A stretch of DNA of 64,000 nt from Ilyonectria destructans (taxonomy: Eukaryota; Ascomycota; Sordariomycetes; Hypocreales; Nectriaceae). The notes beneath the pieces are model-generated. The model had not been told where the DNA came from, searched no databases, and worked only from the letters and a program-made list of their open reading frames with translations. Location of the stretch: contig JAHEWK010000035.1 in the NCBI GenBank assembly GCA_020740775.1, positions 1-64,000 on the forward strand. Reading direction: 5' to 3'. Shown one piece after another: positions 10,035 through 21,341 of this stretch (position 1 is its first letter; the number at the start of each line of letters is the position of its first letter). The position numbers and the translations under genes were made by a program.

Positions 10035-12809
10035 ATGGCGGAACCCGACCCCCCGCCCTCCTTGCTCCAGATCAGAGCCATGGAAGAGTGCGTGTCACAA
10101 GTCTGCCAACATCTCGAGGACATCAAGTCTCCTTATCTTTTGTATCAGGAGCAGGTGACAGTGCTGAAGGACAGTGTTGAGCAGGAGTGGGCGCGCGTTT
10201 CGTCCAACCTCACCCGGCAAGACTTGACAACCCTGCAACAGAGCACACTGAAGCTCGGTGGTCAGTTGAGGGAACTGGAGCTCAAGCACGCCGCTACCAT
10301 CAAGGAAGACGACAAGGCGTACAGAGCCTCACTGGAAGCACACGTTAGAAAGCTCTGCAGGGATATGGTCGACATATTTGGGAGATCCTTGGTGACGGAG
10401 ACCCTACAGGAATGCCCAACGGAGCCTATGCCAGGATCGCGCAGTCCTGCTAACGGGCCCCTTGCTCCAACAGACGCCACATCGCAAGAGAACACACAGC
10501 CAGCATCTCAACATAACGCCACAGATACACCGCCCAATGTTGAGTCTCAAGATGTCAACATGCAAGAACCCGACAGCACCGAAGACCAGACCACGCCCAC
10601 CAACTCGTCCATGTCCATCAATCCCGTTAGTCCAAGGCTCCGATCCCAACCTCAAGTCCTACTCCCCCGCTAATATGTCTAGAAAAAAAGAACGGGATCT
10701 ATCGTCTCAGGTACACAAAAACGTGCCCGAATGGGGCAAACTGAGCCTGCAGAGACCAAAAGAACCATCGAGTTCGATGAGGTCTTCCAAGATGGGAATG
10801 CCGCTATAAAGCATACAATAGTCCAGTTCCGTGACGAGTGGTACATTCTTCTGTGCGATGAGCACGGACTCAGTTTCAAACATCATCCCATCATGTCGGC
10901 TGCCAAGCATCTCAACGGGAGGGCTCACGGTAAGCTGCCTAAAGACCACGAAATGGCCATCAAGCACCTTGGTGTTCGTGTTCTAAACTGCAGCGCAAAA
11001 CTCGCAGAGGAGAACAATAGGGTATGTCTGGTGGCATATCGAACGGGATACGACCCGTCAAAGTTGCGCACGCGAACCAAAAACAAAAAATCTGAATCCA
11101 TTCACGTCTCGCCGCTTCTTGAACAAACAGATCAACATGTAGACACGCCGTTGGGCAACAGGGGAAGCGCATGTGTGAATGGTAGGGGCAAGAGTGGCCG
11201 GAGACCGCGAAAACAATTTGATGGAATTGTTGATCCAACTCCAGGCGGCATTTATCTCGGATACTGGTCAAAGTCCAGGGAGTGGCAAGCTGTACTCGTT
11301 CTCCCTGGAGTTGCAACCGAGCAACCCATTGATATTGGCTTCTCAGGCACAATCCAGGACCTAGGTCTCACAGAACAACTACCGCAGTGTTACACTTATG
11401 ATCCCCAGACGGGTATTCTTGATTGGCAAGAGGGCTACAAAGATGGAGGTCCTTTGGTTACAGAGCGACAATTTCCCGTCATGTACTTTGACGGCTTAGA
11501 TTTTCCGAGCGAAAGCTCTGTTGGCTGGGTGGCAGCCAACGATCTCCAGTCTGTTGATACTCAAGATTCCAACTTCGAGCTAACTCCTCACTTCAAATCA
11601 GTCCTGAATTTTTTGGAGACCCAAAGAAGCAAACAGGTCGAGAATTCAAATCTCGAGAACATGGAACAAACGGAATTGAGACTGGACCCGGCAGACATCG
11701 ACACTCTGGATTCTACGGTCGTCACCGCACCAGCGGCTTTGCCGGCAGAACAAAGCCAAGAGGAACAGTCAAATCCCCAATCTGGCCTCAGCCAACATAA
11801 TTGTCAATCAGATGACCAAGAGGCGCCACTGTCGTCCGAAGAAGGCCGCACCAACAGCGTGGCGGGCTTACCATCGAGCAGAGCTGACTTTCGTCACAAC
11901 CCTAGTGCCGATCCGAAGACTCACCATGAAAATCATAACCCCAACGTTGTGGCCATAATCAGCGATTTCTCCAGCAATGCAGCTTCGGCAGCGGCCACAG
12001 GAACTCCTCCAGCTGGCGACCGGCCCGAACCCGTCATCTCACCTTCGATGTCTTTATCTGTACAACCAGTCACGGCTCCAACCCCAGACAACCAAGGTGA
12101 ACGTGACAGCCCACTCAGGAATAGAAAATTGCTCCAAATGGCAGCTGATGGCTGCAGACTGAATGGGTGGTTGGACCAAGACGGCCCTTCAGCAGTGGAG
12201 GAAGTGGATGGAACCCGAACAGCCGCAAGCCGACAAAGTCGCATTTCACCAATAGCAGACGGTCCAATCCATCCAAGTCAAGCCCATATTGCACCAGGCC
12301 CACTTCCATTTCAAGCGAAGGACCAAGGGAAAGACACGGAGTCACCCCCAATTGCAATGCAGGCTACAGAGCGACCTAAGATTGATGATCAGCGCCTCAA
12401 TCTATTGAGACAGCCGCATAGTGCCGAGGGTCCGACATCTTTTCACAAAGAACACCCCCATACATCAAATGTCGTATCGAACGATGAACGCGATATTCAA
12501 GCAGGACCACCACAAGGACCCGGGTCCTCCCCCCTTCACCAATCAAGCTTCGTCCTCCCCGTTCCGCGGAATCTCAACTTAGGTCTCACAGTACCAGCAA
12601 TGTATCAACTACGGCCCCTCAATCCCATGCCGCCCAATCAGACTACCCCACAGCCATTTCCCCAGTCTCAGTTAACCGACAATACACACTCAGTTGGCTG
12701 CCAAGAACCTATCTTGAGTCCCGACTATCGACTAGTCACGCTTCCCCCCCTCTCAATACCAAGCATGTCGACAAGACCTAGTCTACAACCACATTCCGTT
12801 GGTAACTAG
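10035..12809 (+). CDS. Large two-exon protein of a conserved fungal family, probably nuclear, unknown function
   Basis: The ATG at 10035 sits in a strong context (GACCATGG). Exon 1 is 10035-10625, a 57-bp intron spans 10626-10682 (GTTAGT, branch-like GCTAAT, CTAG) and exon 2 is 10683-12809, about 905 aa with no stop. The N-terminal 110 residues are helical and probably coiled coil (LTTLQQSTLKLGGQLRELEL). A Ser/Thr/Pro-rich linker follows, then a basic KKRTGSIVSGTQKRAR segment just after the splice, a good nuclear-localisation candidate. The conserved middle has WYILLCDEHGLSFKHHP, AAKHLNGRAHGKLPKDHEMA with Cys and His residues, and a second globular part with GGIYLGYWSKSREWQAVLVLP. The last 350 residues are low-complexity and probably disordered. 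I recall similar hypothetical proteins in fungi but no assigned function. It is intact while most neighbours are decayed. Confidence 0.78.
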
Positions 12810-13114
12810 GCTCCTAACGCATCGCCGCGTTTATTGCCATGTCCAACCCCAAACCCGCCTTCAGCGAACTCGGCATCATCACTAACGATTGGGCAATCAA
12901 GCCAACTCCACCCACGACATCCCTCGGAACCAGATACCCGGTGGGGGTGTTCTTGCCCTCATTGTTCAAAGCGTTATGTTACACTGGTTTGGAGGGACAA
13001 ACATATGTAGGACTGTCACTCAGCACACTAAATCAATTGGCTTGTATTAAATATTGAACTGCTTCCTTGGATTTAATAATGGGATCTTAAACGTAATCTT
13101 GCAGGAAGAATAGG
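12810..13114. other. 3' flank of the 10-12.8 kb gene, nothing recognised
   Basis: Contains a short open frame at 12839-13057 without recognisable sequence and AT-rich sequence toward 13100. Probably terminator and spacer of the upstream gene. Confidence 0.5.
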
Positions 13115-13268
13115 TTCTGTTCTTATATTAGCTGGTCTCCATATTCAGAAACACCGAGTTGCCACTTGGCGGTGATGAGGTTGCGGGCACCCCAGCCATT
13201 CTTATAGCTCCATGAGCCGCAACACTCGGTGTCTGGAGCACCCTTGGTACGGTAGTACCAGGCTTTCT
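13115..13268 (-). pseudogene. Isolated 3' exon of an unidentified protein
   Basis: On the minus strand an AG at the left of this block opens a coding-like stretch containing YYRTKGAPDTECCGSWSYKN, followed by a segment with NGWGARNLITAKW, ending at TAA or TAG near 13115. The composition (Trp, Tyr, paired Cys) suggests the C-terminal exon of an extracellular protein. The sequence upstream (13269-13380) is AT-rich with TTGCCCAT repeats and no matching exon, so this looks like an orphan exon. I do not recognise the family. Confidence 0.3.
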
Positions 13269-14009
13269 AACCATACGAGTATGGTTTAGTTAAACCATAT
13301 ATTGCCCATGTATTGCCCATATGCCTATACCATACGGCCTAAGGCGTATTATCATATATCATCATACGCGGGATAAAGTTACTCCGAAGTCAAATAGAGC
13401 AAGGAAATCGGCGGGGGCATGACAGTTGACCAACTCCGGGTCCAGAATACAAGAATCTGCCAACTGTTCATACTACCCGTCACTACCCCTTCCATTGTTC
13501 CGACACTGGTACTAGTTAAGTATGGCCTGCTTGCGCAGGAACTTGATGTCATCTCTACAGCGGCCGATATTGACGAATACCCATGCATTACCCCTCCACC
13601 GGTAACACCCCTCAGAAGCTGAATGACGAGCTCTAGAATCAGTTCTAATCAGACGCCAGGCTGGCGCGAGAAGAGCGCGAAGCTGGCGCGGGTGGGAGAG
13701 GCGAGAAGAGGTTTATCGCGTTTGGCTCATGATGATGCCCCTCAGCGGCCGATCATTGGCCAGCTGGCCGTACGAAGAGCCAAACTGGGAAGTTGAAGGT
13801 GGGGTCAAAGTTACGGCGCCGGGGTCTCACATGACCCTCGGACACTGGAACCGGTTGGAACCGGTTGGAACCAAACCCAATCAACTGGACCTCGGAATTG
13901 GCTGGTTGCCAAGTACGGCGAGCTCGGTCTCAGTTGAGTTGGACCCACAGTTGGAGGATCCAACCGCTCCAACGATTGGAAGCAGTTGGTTGATTACGCA
14001 CTCTGCCCA
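13269..14009. other. Spacer with decayed sequence
   Basis: Holds a small direct duplication (ACCGGTTGGA repeated at about 13850-13871) and GC-rich unrelated sequence. No gene is supported; open frames at 13419 and 13729 look random. Confidence 0.45.
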
Positions 14010-14830
14010 CGACATTTGATGCATACATAGCCGCATGCCATGAACTCGTCTTCTCCAAAATTGCCGTCGAAACAGACAAAAAACTGACCTCGAAGGGCCC
14101 TATCACCAATCCGCGTAACAAATGGTGTCCAACACATCTCAGGCCATGGTCGGACTTCCTAGAACAACAAAGAGCTATCTTTGGTGCACTCTACGACACG
14201 TTCCCTGCCCAGAGCCGCGCTTTCGAGAGCCGGAGTTTCCTGGCCGGCCTGGGAAACCGAATCTCCCAGCGATCTATAGCAAACGAGAAGACATTCGAAC
14301 ATTTCCTGCACAACAGTCTGGAGGATCCAGTCAGAGCAATAATAGAGCAGCTCAGTTGTTGCTCGGGAGACTCCTTCGACACCACCACAGACGCCGGACC
14401 GCACACGAGACCTCAACCAGCTGCGACCCGATCAGATCTGCGTCTATCGATCCAACGGTGCACTTGCGATGACGCGTACTATGGTCTACGTTTCTGAGTA
14501 TAAGCCCCCACACAAGCTGACCGCTCCGCATCTTCGTCTCTGTCTGCGGGCTATGAACATTCCCAAGGACGTTGTCAATCGAAAAACCATTCCCACTTCT
14601 ATGGACCCGGACGCGCTTTTCCAGTATCTCGCGGACAGGCTGACAGCGTCTGCCGTCACGCAGACCTATCATTACATGATTGAGGAAGGCCTTGAGTATG
14701 GTCTTCTGACCACTGGCGAAGCGATTGTGTTTCTCAGGGTCGACTGGGAGGAACCGGAAACGTAATTATTACCACCTACCGGAACCCAGCCCCGAGGTGT
14801 CCGCCCACCACTTCCACCGTCATTGCCGCT
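14010..14830 (+). pseudogene. Relic of a multicopy conserved fungal accessory gene
   Basis: The first block (14010-14470) encodes FDAYIAACHELVFSKIAVET, then LTSKGPITNPRNKWCP, SFLAGLGNRISQRSIANEKT and FEHFLHNSLEDPVRAIIEQL. A frame change near 14400-14470 leads to a second block from about 14425 to 14765 with PDQICVYRSNGALAM, VSEYKPPHKLTAPHLRL, NRKTIPTSMDPDALFQYLAD and EEGLEYGLLTTGEAIVFLR. After a further shift the sequence YYHLPEPSPEVSAHH continues to about 14830. I recognise the order from a repeated family of large fungal hypothetical proteins. Both ends are missing, so the copy is dead. Confidence 0.55.
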
Positions 14831-14861
14831 CTCGCCCATTGTAGACACAAGAGCCCATCAG

Positions 14862-15659
14862 TTAAAGACCACTGTCAATCTGGGCTGGGATGTTCGTCGA
14901 CGTCCACGTGCCCCACTGGCGGCAGGTCTCAGCGACGACGTTGGGGATCCTGAACTTCTCGACCTTGTCCGGGTTCGTGAGGAACTGGATCAAGAGGCCG
15001 GCGGAGACGTGCCAAGCAATGTGGCAGTGGAAGGGCCAGACGCCTAAGAAGCAAGGTTGTTAGCGAGAGAGAACCCGAGAGAGTCAAGATTAGGGGTAAG
15101 TAGAGCACCTGGGTTATTGGCGGCGTCGAACTGGATCACCACATGGCCTTTGCCACGGACTTGGATGACGTCTCGTCGCTGGGGATTATTTCGGTTGATG
15201 ATGGTGCCGTCCCACGGCCCATCGCCCTCGTGGAGGATGTACATGTTGAAGCCGTGAAGATGCATAGGATGGCTGCGTGTCAGTTGAGTTAGCATGGTTC
15301 TTTATCTTGCCGAGAAATGAGTCAACTTACGGGATGGTAGTGTTGTTGGTGACATTGACTCTGACACTCTTGGCCTTGCCAGTATTCCTCACGTTCCACT
15401 GCTCTTCGAAGTCATCTTCTCCCAGCTTGGCAAGCAGCAGGGTAGGGCTGTTGTAGTTGGCGCGAAAGTCAATACCGTCAAACAAGAACAGGCGGTTGCC
15501 ACTCTCGTTGACGAAGAAATTGACCCCGAGGTCATAGGTTAGTTCAGGGGCAGGCAGGGGCAGCTTCATCAATGGGACGGTCTTGGCCAGGTCGTCGTTG
15601 ACACAGGTGCCGGGGTCGGGAGCATCCCGGGCGGTGGACTTGGGCTCCTTGGTCGGATA
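14862..15659 (-). pseudogene. C-terminal part of a multicopper oxidase (laccase-like), 5' truncated
   Basis: Minus-strand exons run from about 15659 to the TAA at 14862-14864. The first piece has APDPGTCVNDDLAKTVPL and VNFFVNESGNRLFLFDGIDF. A GTAAGT...CGCAG intron (about 15329 to 15280) leads to HPMHLHGFNMYILHEG, and a second intron (in the block 15094-15040) to VWPFHCHIAWHVSAGLLIQF. HPMHLHG and HCHIAWH are the C-terminal copper-binding motifs of laccase-type enzymes. About 190 residues remain where full enzymes have 500-600. The upstream exons, with the first copper-binding half, are absent, and sequence leading into the hAT element at 15674 replaces them. Not expected to be active. Confidence 0.75.
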
Positions 15660-15858
15660 AAGCTAGGCTCCCTTATCCTGATATCAGGATAGATATCAGG
15701 ATAAACTGCCAGCTCTGATTGGCCAGATTTCATATTACCGGCTGATAAGATCCGATCTTTCCGTGTTTGCAGTCTTCAAATCTCTCAAACTTTACCGCCT
15801 GACTCAAGTGCGTAGATAGAACATGTTCTCTTATTTCGAGCCTCTACTATCCTTAATT

Positions 15859-18282
15859 ATGGCCTCTTCATCACAGCAACCTGCGGATTGCACCTCACAG
15901 TCCCAGATGAGTATTGATCCTGCTGTTGATGCAGAATCAGCACCATCTGAGGTCCTGAACTTCGATTGCATATTCCGCGCGACATATCCGCATAAGGGCA
16001 GTTAGGACCATCAGGGAAGCGCAGAACGAAGGGAGCAGTAGTCTATGAATGTCTCCTCTGTTCCTCTGATCAGACCTGGTCAAATCCGAAACGAGACAAC
16101 GCCATATACCATGCGAAGCGCAAACACAGCGATATCATTAACTCTTCGGATAATACGATACTCGAACGGTCATCAGACATCGGTCCTCCATTAAAGCAAG
16201 CTAGGCTCGGCGATTATTATACAGCAAACCCATCAGAATCAGCCCTCCTTAGAGTGTTCAATCCCCAGCGCTATACTGAAAGCATGGTTGCCCTTCTCAC
16301 ACGTCGTCGACTACCCTTTTCGTCAGTTACATGGGATGAGATGCAGGACATCATGCTAGCCTGTAATCCCGCTATTGAGGACCTTATCATGACATCACGA
16401 CATGAAGCAATGCGCCATATTACTGCAAACTTTAGCCTATATCAGTCGCAGTTGAAGGCTACGCTACAGAGCGCCGTTTCGAAGGTCTACATCTCATCTG
16501 ATCTCTGGACATCGCCACATCGCCATGGTGTACTTGCAGTATGTACGCGATGGGTTGACAAGGATTACCGGCCTAGGAGAGCAATTCTGAGTCTACTAGA
16601 GATTCGACACAGCCATTCTGGTGAACATCAGTCTCGACTTATCTTCTCAACACTCGTCCTTTACGGTATCACGAATCAACTCGGCTGTCATACTGGTGAT
16701 AATGCGACGTCAAACGACACGTGTTTGCAGAATTTGTCAACCAGGCTTAAGCGGGATCATCATGTACGTCATTCTCCTGTGTTATTCTCTTATCTAGTCT
16801 AATATATAGTAGATCAACTGGGATCCGAAACGGCACCGTATCCGCTGTATCATTCATATTATCAACCTATCCCTTCAAGCCTTTCTCTTCGCGTCTTCAC
16901 GTGAAGCACTTCAAGCCGCCCTTGGTGCAGCTAGCGACGTCACTGGTGATAAGCTCTACGAACGGTTCTATCTCGTCCTGCACGATGCGTCTGGTGGTGA
17001 TACATCAAACCAGCCAGATCAGACGGGAGCTCAGACGAGACGCCCTGGCGGCGTCGCATCCAAAAAGGCTTCCGTTCAAAAGGGAAATCCTCCATCAAGA
17101 TCAGATAATAGATTAGACAACACCACCAGTAGGAAGGGCTGGTTTATGATCCCTGCCCTGCGCAAACTACACCGGATCGGGCTGTGGCTACGTAACTCGG
17201 CTATCCACAGTGATGCATGGGATGAGCGCATCAAACTACGACTCGGTATTGATAATGATACGCGCTGGAATTCATGGTATAGGATGATAGATAATCTAAT
17301 GAGGAAAAGCAGCAAGGAAAGCAGTTCCTGCTCGACTATGACAAGACTCTGGGTGACAATATTCTCACCTCTTCAGATTGGGATTACCTAGAGAAAACAC
17401 ACGCATTTCTCCAACCTTTCACATCTACGACTTTGTGGGCTCAAGGCGCGACGACGACGCTCTCGCAAAACCTTATGATCATGGATATACTACTTCGCCA
17501 CTACGAGCAGAAGAAGGTATTATCTCATCTTTTCATCTAACTAAACTAATTACTAATCATCTCTTTAGGAACTCTATGAAGCAGAGGAGACATATGATCC
17601 TCTCATGCTGCACTCGATTGATATGGGCTGGTTCGTACTTGATAAGTACTATACTATGTCTGAGGAGTCACCTATCTATGCAACTGCCCTCCTCCTCGAT
17701 CCGTCGAAGCGAGCGCGATACCTTGAGATACACTGGAAGGAGGAATGGGCGGCGACTGCCATTAGGCACGCACGTACAATCTGTGAGGAAGAATACAAGA
17801 TGGCGCCCGCCCTCGGACCTGCCCAGCCGCCGAGCGAAGCATCTAGCTCGCAGCAGGGACAGCCAAACGAGCTTGATCGGTTTCTGGACGAGATGATGGT
17901 CGCTGAGGACATAACCAGGGACGTAGATGACTTCGAAAACTTTATCCGCACCCAGCCGATAAAGATTGAAAGCTCTCCTCTTATCTGGTGGTGTCAGAGG
18001 GATCAGATTCGGACATATCCGCGTCTCAGTCGCATGGCCATCGATATACTATCTGTCCCCCCTGGTTCTGCTGATCCCGAGTCGGCGTTTAATGGAGGGA
18101 GACGTACTTTATCATGGGATCGCGAAAGGATTTCATGTGCTAATTTGGAGAAGGTTGAATGTATCGGCAACTGGCTGCGTGAAGGACTCATTATACCATC
18201 ATCACGTGGTGGTAGAGGGCTCGTCTTGGACGGTGAAATAAACGGTAGTATTCGGGTTGATTCAGATGATGATATAGATTAG
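15859..18282 (+). pseudogene. hAT transposase with frameshifts
   Basis: From ATG 15859 the frame is lost within 50 codons and resumes with a BED-type zinc finger (VYECLLCSSDQTWSNPKRDN then YHAKRKH, around 16040-16110). The next part (16254-16760) has KVYISSDLWTSPHRHGVLAV. An intron is followed by INWDPKRHRIRCIIHIINLS and LGIDNDTRWNSWYRMIDNLM, a frameshift near 17305, then KQQGKQFLLDYDKTLGD. A second intron (about 17516-17569) leads to the C-terminal hAT dimerisation region with WWCQRDQIRTYPRLSRMAID and ILSVPPGSADPESAFNGG. Several indels make it non-functional. Confidence 0.8.
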
Positions 18283-18324
18283 AATCGAATGAAATATTGC
18301 CCTTTAAGCTATGTATCATCTGTT

Positions 18325-18490
18325 ATATCATCTCTGCTAAAGCTGCTAAAGCTGCTAGCCTGATATCATCTCTGCTAAAGCTGCTAAAGCTGCTAGCCTG
18401 ATATCATCTCTGCTAAAGCTGCTAAAGCTGCTAGCCTGATATCATCTCTGCTAAAGCTGCTAAAGCTGCTAGTCTGATATCATCTCTGCT
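18325..18490. repeat. 38-bp tandem array in the right subterminal region of the hAT element
   Basis: About four copies of a 38-bp unit, each made of CTGATATCATCT plus three CTGCTAAAG-type subunits. The GATATCA core matches the element's terminal inverted repeat, so the array multiplies a TIR-like motif. Subterminal repeats in hAT elements commonly act as transposase binding sites (family knowledge); that role here is inferred. Confidence 0.8.
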
Positions 18491-18530
18491 ATCCTGCTAA
18501 GCTGATATGATATCAGGATAGGCAAGTCTG

Positions 18531-18722
18531 ATTGTGACCCTGTATTACGAAACCTCTGACAGATCGATATCCTGACCTTAGTCAGAGGGGGCGTGAGATG
18601 ACATAAAACCCCTCTTGAGAAAAGAGGGAGCCGGAGGCATCCTAGATAAGACAAACAGATTCAGGATCCACACCCTATTGAGCATTAATCCCTGCATCGA
18701 ATGTGCCGTACGCTATCCAACA
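18531..18722 (+). mobile_element. LTR fragment, family B (5' end missing)
   Basis: Homologous to the solo LTR at 51345-51545 from ATTGTGACCC to CTATCCAACA but lacking the initial TGTTGG. The left end abuts the hAT terminus. No target duplication can be tested. Confidence 0.75.
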
Positions 18723-18806
18723 GGATGTATATTCATTAGCCACGGATAGGGGTAGCATGACTCAACCTTGAGCAGCAGGATGGCGGAGCTTGCCAGCGTC
18801 GCGAAC

Positions 18807-19015
18807 TTTGGGCCAGAAATCCAAAATGGAAGCTGAATATCAAGGGATACAGCGCGGTGTTCGACGATGTTGCAGCCCAGTCGCTCCACCTGACAGAGAT
18901 CGAGGTAAAGATTTCCAAATCCGAGGGCGATGGCGCTTACCAGACGGTTATAGCGATAGTGTCAACGTCGGATGGTGCCAAAAGTAGTAGAGTAGTATGG
19001 ACTGGTTCGAAGTGA
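18807..19015 (+). pseudogene. Unidentified protein C-terminal fragment
   Basis: An open frame ending at TGA 19013-19015 contains [20 protein letters not shown] and [20 protein letters not shown], then [10 protein letters not shown]. Even spacing of hydrophobic and polar residues suggests a real beta-rich domain. A possible ATG at 18779 is in another frame, and no start is found in this frame, so it looks truncated. I do not recognise the family. Confidence 0.35.
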
Positions 19016-21341
19016 AGAGCCTGTTGGGGGTTGAGTCGAATCCAATGACTGGTGATGACGTTCTGCCCAAGAAGGTTTTATCCAATTTCGGGACCTGATG
19101 GGCCACCACAGAGACCCAACTGAGAAGAGCTACTGCGGGAGCGTTTACTGCGTAGTTCAGACAGGTGGGTCAAGCCACCGAAGCAACTTCTACAGCGCAC
19201 ATGCCTCCAGCAGAGGGGCGTTCTTGCTGTGGGCTCTGATTCCGACAGAGATAAATTGAAGTTCGATGAAGGGAAGTAAAATTGAACAAGCCGCTGAAAT
19301 CCGCCGATCGAAATAATATCGCGCACAGCCACACTCGACGTTGTGAGGCTGCTCCTGGGAGCTTGGGCGTGGCCCATTTTTCTCTGTCACATCTCTTCAC
19401 ATGCGAAGGCCCACACCATGATGTCACCGTACCAGATTGAGGCAGATGGTCTCGGGCCCTGGGTGGGCTCCGGCCTGGGTGGGCATCAAGAAGAACAAGC
19501 CCAGAGTCAAGACGGCCAAGGAAGAGGACACAGATCGGGAGTATCTCTGCACAGCATCCTAGCAGCGTCTGGGACCGGGCCGGCACCGGTTTGCCCCTCG
19601 GAAACAACTAATGAGCGCGCTCAGTTTCTGCAGAGGCTCAAACTGATCACATGGGCTATGAAGGAGGCAAGTACCGGAATCGACTATTCGAGTTGGTACG
19701 ATCGATTCCGTCCTCGGGAAGCCTCCGATGGGCTGGCGTCCTCCGCTCGCGTCGTTGCGGAGGGGGCCCAGTATCCTCCAACGTCGCCATTCCCAACGGA
19801 ACGCCGAGTGTGGGCACCTGTTCGTCTGCCTGTGGGAGGGGGTCGAGCTGTTGAAAAACAAAGGCCCTTGCGCCTGGGACAGAGCTAGCACGAAGGACGC
19901 CATTTATTCCCCTCTAGATGTGCAACCGGTGAGTTCTTGGCCTGGACCGGGTCGGCAAATCTCGAGAGCCCCACAACGCTGATATCATCATAGCAGGGCC
20001 TAGCCCAAGCCCCAAATCTTTGAATCACACTACCGGCCGGGATCTGGAGGGTGAAAGACGGACCCCCGCTTTCTTAGATGCGCGTTAGAGGATTTTGGCC
20101 AGGTAAATCTGAACTGTCCAACGTTGTCGTCTGATGATACCACGGTGTCGAGGGCTGTGCCTCTTGCGCCAGCCAGCATCCGACTTGATACATAGCTCTG
20201 ATTTGGATCAACGACAAGAGGTACTTGCTAGCTAGATCTACGGAGGACGATAGGGGGCGCTGTTGCAAAACCCCGTTTTGGGTTTAGGCGCTCTTCTCCT
20301 TAGTCATCAGGGTACTTTGAGTCGCCATGGAATATGTACCGCGGACTGGCTGCGGGCCCGCGCGGTGACCTTTGCCAGTCTAATATCCTGCTTCAAGCTT
20401 CAGGTGCAAAATGGGTTCCGATCGAGCTGTTTGGTGTCACATAGATACAGTACGCACAACGTGATATTAGGAACTTTGTTCCGATAATATGAATTAATTC
20501 TTTCTAATTAATTCACTAAACACCTTCACTATGCTATTATCACGATCGCAACGCACCTGCACCGCAATGAAAGCCCAGTTGCCCAACCCATCTGCAACTC
20601 GCGATGACGAGCAGCGTCGTGAGCCTACAGAGGATTACCGCAGTAATCCCGCTCCCGGTCACCAGCGACCTAGCGCAGTAACCTCCCTCTTAAATGAGTC
20701 TAGTGAAGCCATCCACCATAGCCAAGGACGATGTTGTTTTTGTTCTTCTTAAACTAAAATCTCGTTTCAACCCGGATTCCAACCCCTTCCGGACCCAGGA
20801 TCAAGCCAGGTCCAAAACTCTGGCACTTCCGGGCCCATACAATGAGTTGGTGGACGTTGAGGACTCTCCGCCACGGTCACTGAGTCCATAAGGGTAACCC
20901 TGGAGTCGATGTCTCAGCGCTTTGGAAGTGATCATGTTACAGGCTGGAGCCTGGGGATACGGCTGTGGCTGTGCCGAAGCCAGGGTCAAGACGCTAGCAA
21001 CTACTAGTACTGAAACTAACCCAGCCGCCAGGGCCTGCGGGAAGAACACGGGAAGTCCCCTGGCAACCGGCTGAAAGACTTCCCGAAGACTTCCCGGAAA
21101 CTACTATAAGACTGTACGAAGATTCCTGCAGAAGGAAATCCTCTTCTCTTCCTTAGATTTAGATAGACAATTCACAGCACTCTTTGCACGGAAGATCCTC
21201 AAAGGGCGAGCCCTTAACAGATCAGGCTCGACTCTCCGACACTGATGTTGCTGGGACCTCCCACATGCACACTCCAACCGCTTCAAAGGGACAGAAATCC
21301 CCACGACATTTGCTGTCCGACGTATGAAAAGGAAGGATTGA
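19016..21341. other. Long stretch without supported genes
   Basis: GC-rich to mixed sequence with scattered short frames on both strands. An apparent signal-peptide-like frame at 21049-20801 begins with GTG, not ATG. Bases 20480-20530 include an AT-rich patch with inverted TTAATTCT/AATTAATT motifs. No companion gene like those at 2004 and 43566 was found next to transposase copy 2. Confidence 0.5.

Larger units (their letters stand above)
15674..18520 (+). mobile_element. hAT transposon (decayed), TIR TATCCTGATATCA
   Basis: A short inverted repeat TATCCTGATATCA lies at the left (from 15674) and inverted at the right end (to 18520), with further copies of the GATATCA motif inside. It encloses a hAT transposase pseudogene and a subterminal 38-bp tandem array. 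No 8-bp target duplication is visible, and an LTR fragment abuts the right end, so later rearrangement is likely. Confidence 0.65.

Noticed and set aside
19343..19888. Open frame of 181 codons
   Set aside because: GC-rich random frame with three overlapping alternatives; no domain and no splice support.
20801..21049. Minus-strand frame that looks like a secreted protein with a signal peptide
   Set aside because: Its first codon is GTG, not ATG, no ATG gives the same N-terminus, and no splice site extends it.
20400..21341. A companion gene for transposase copy 2
   Set aside because: No frame here has the C/CxxC start, long middle domain and basic tail; a short VDVEDSPP match at about 20850 is too small to count.
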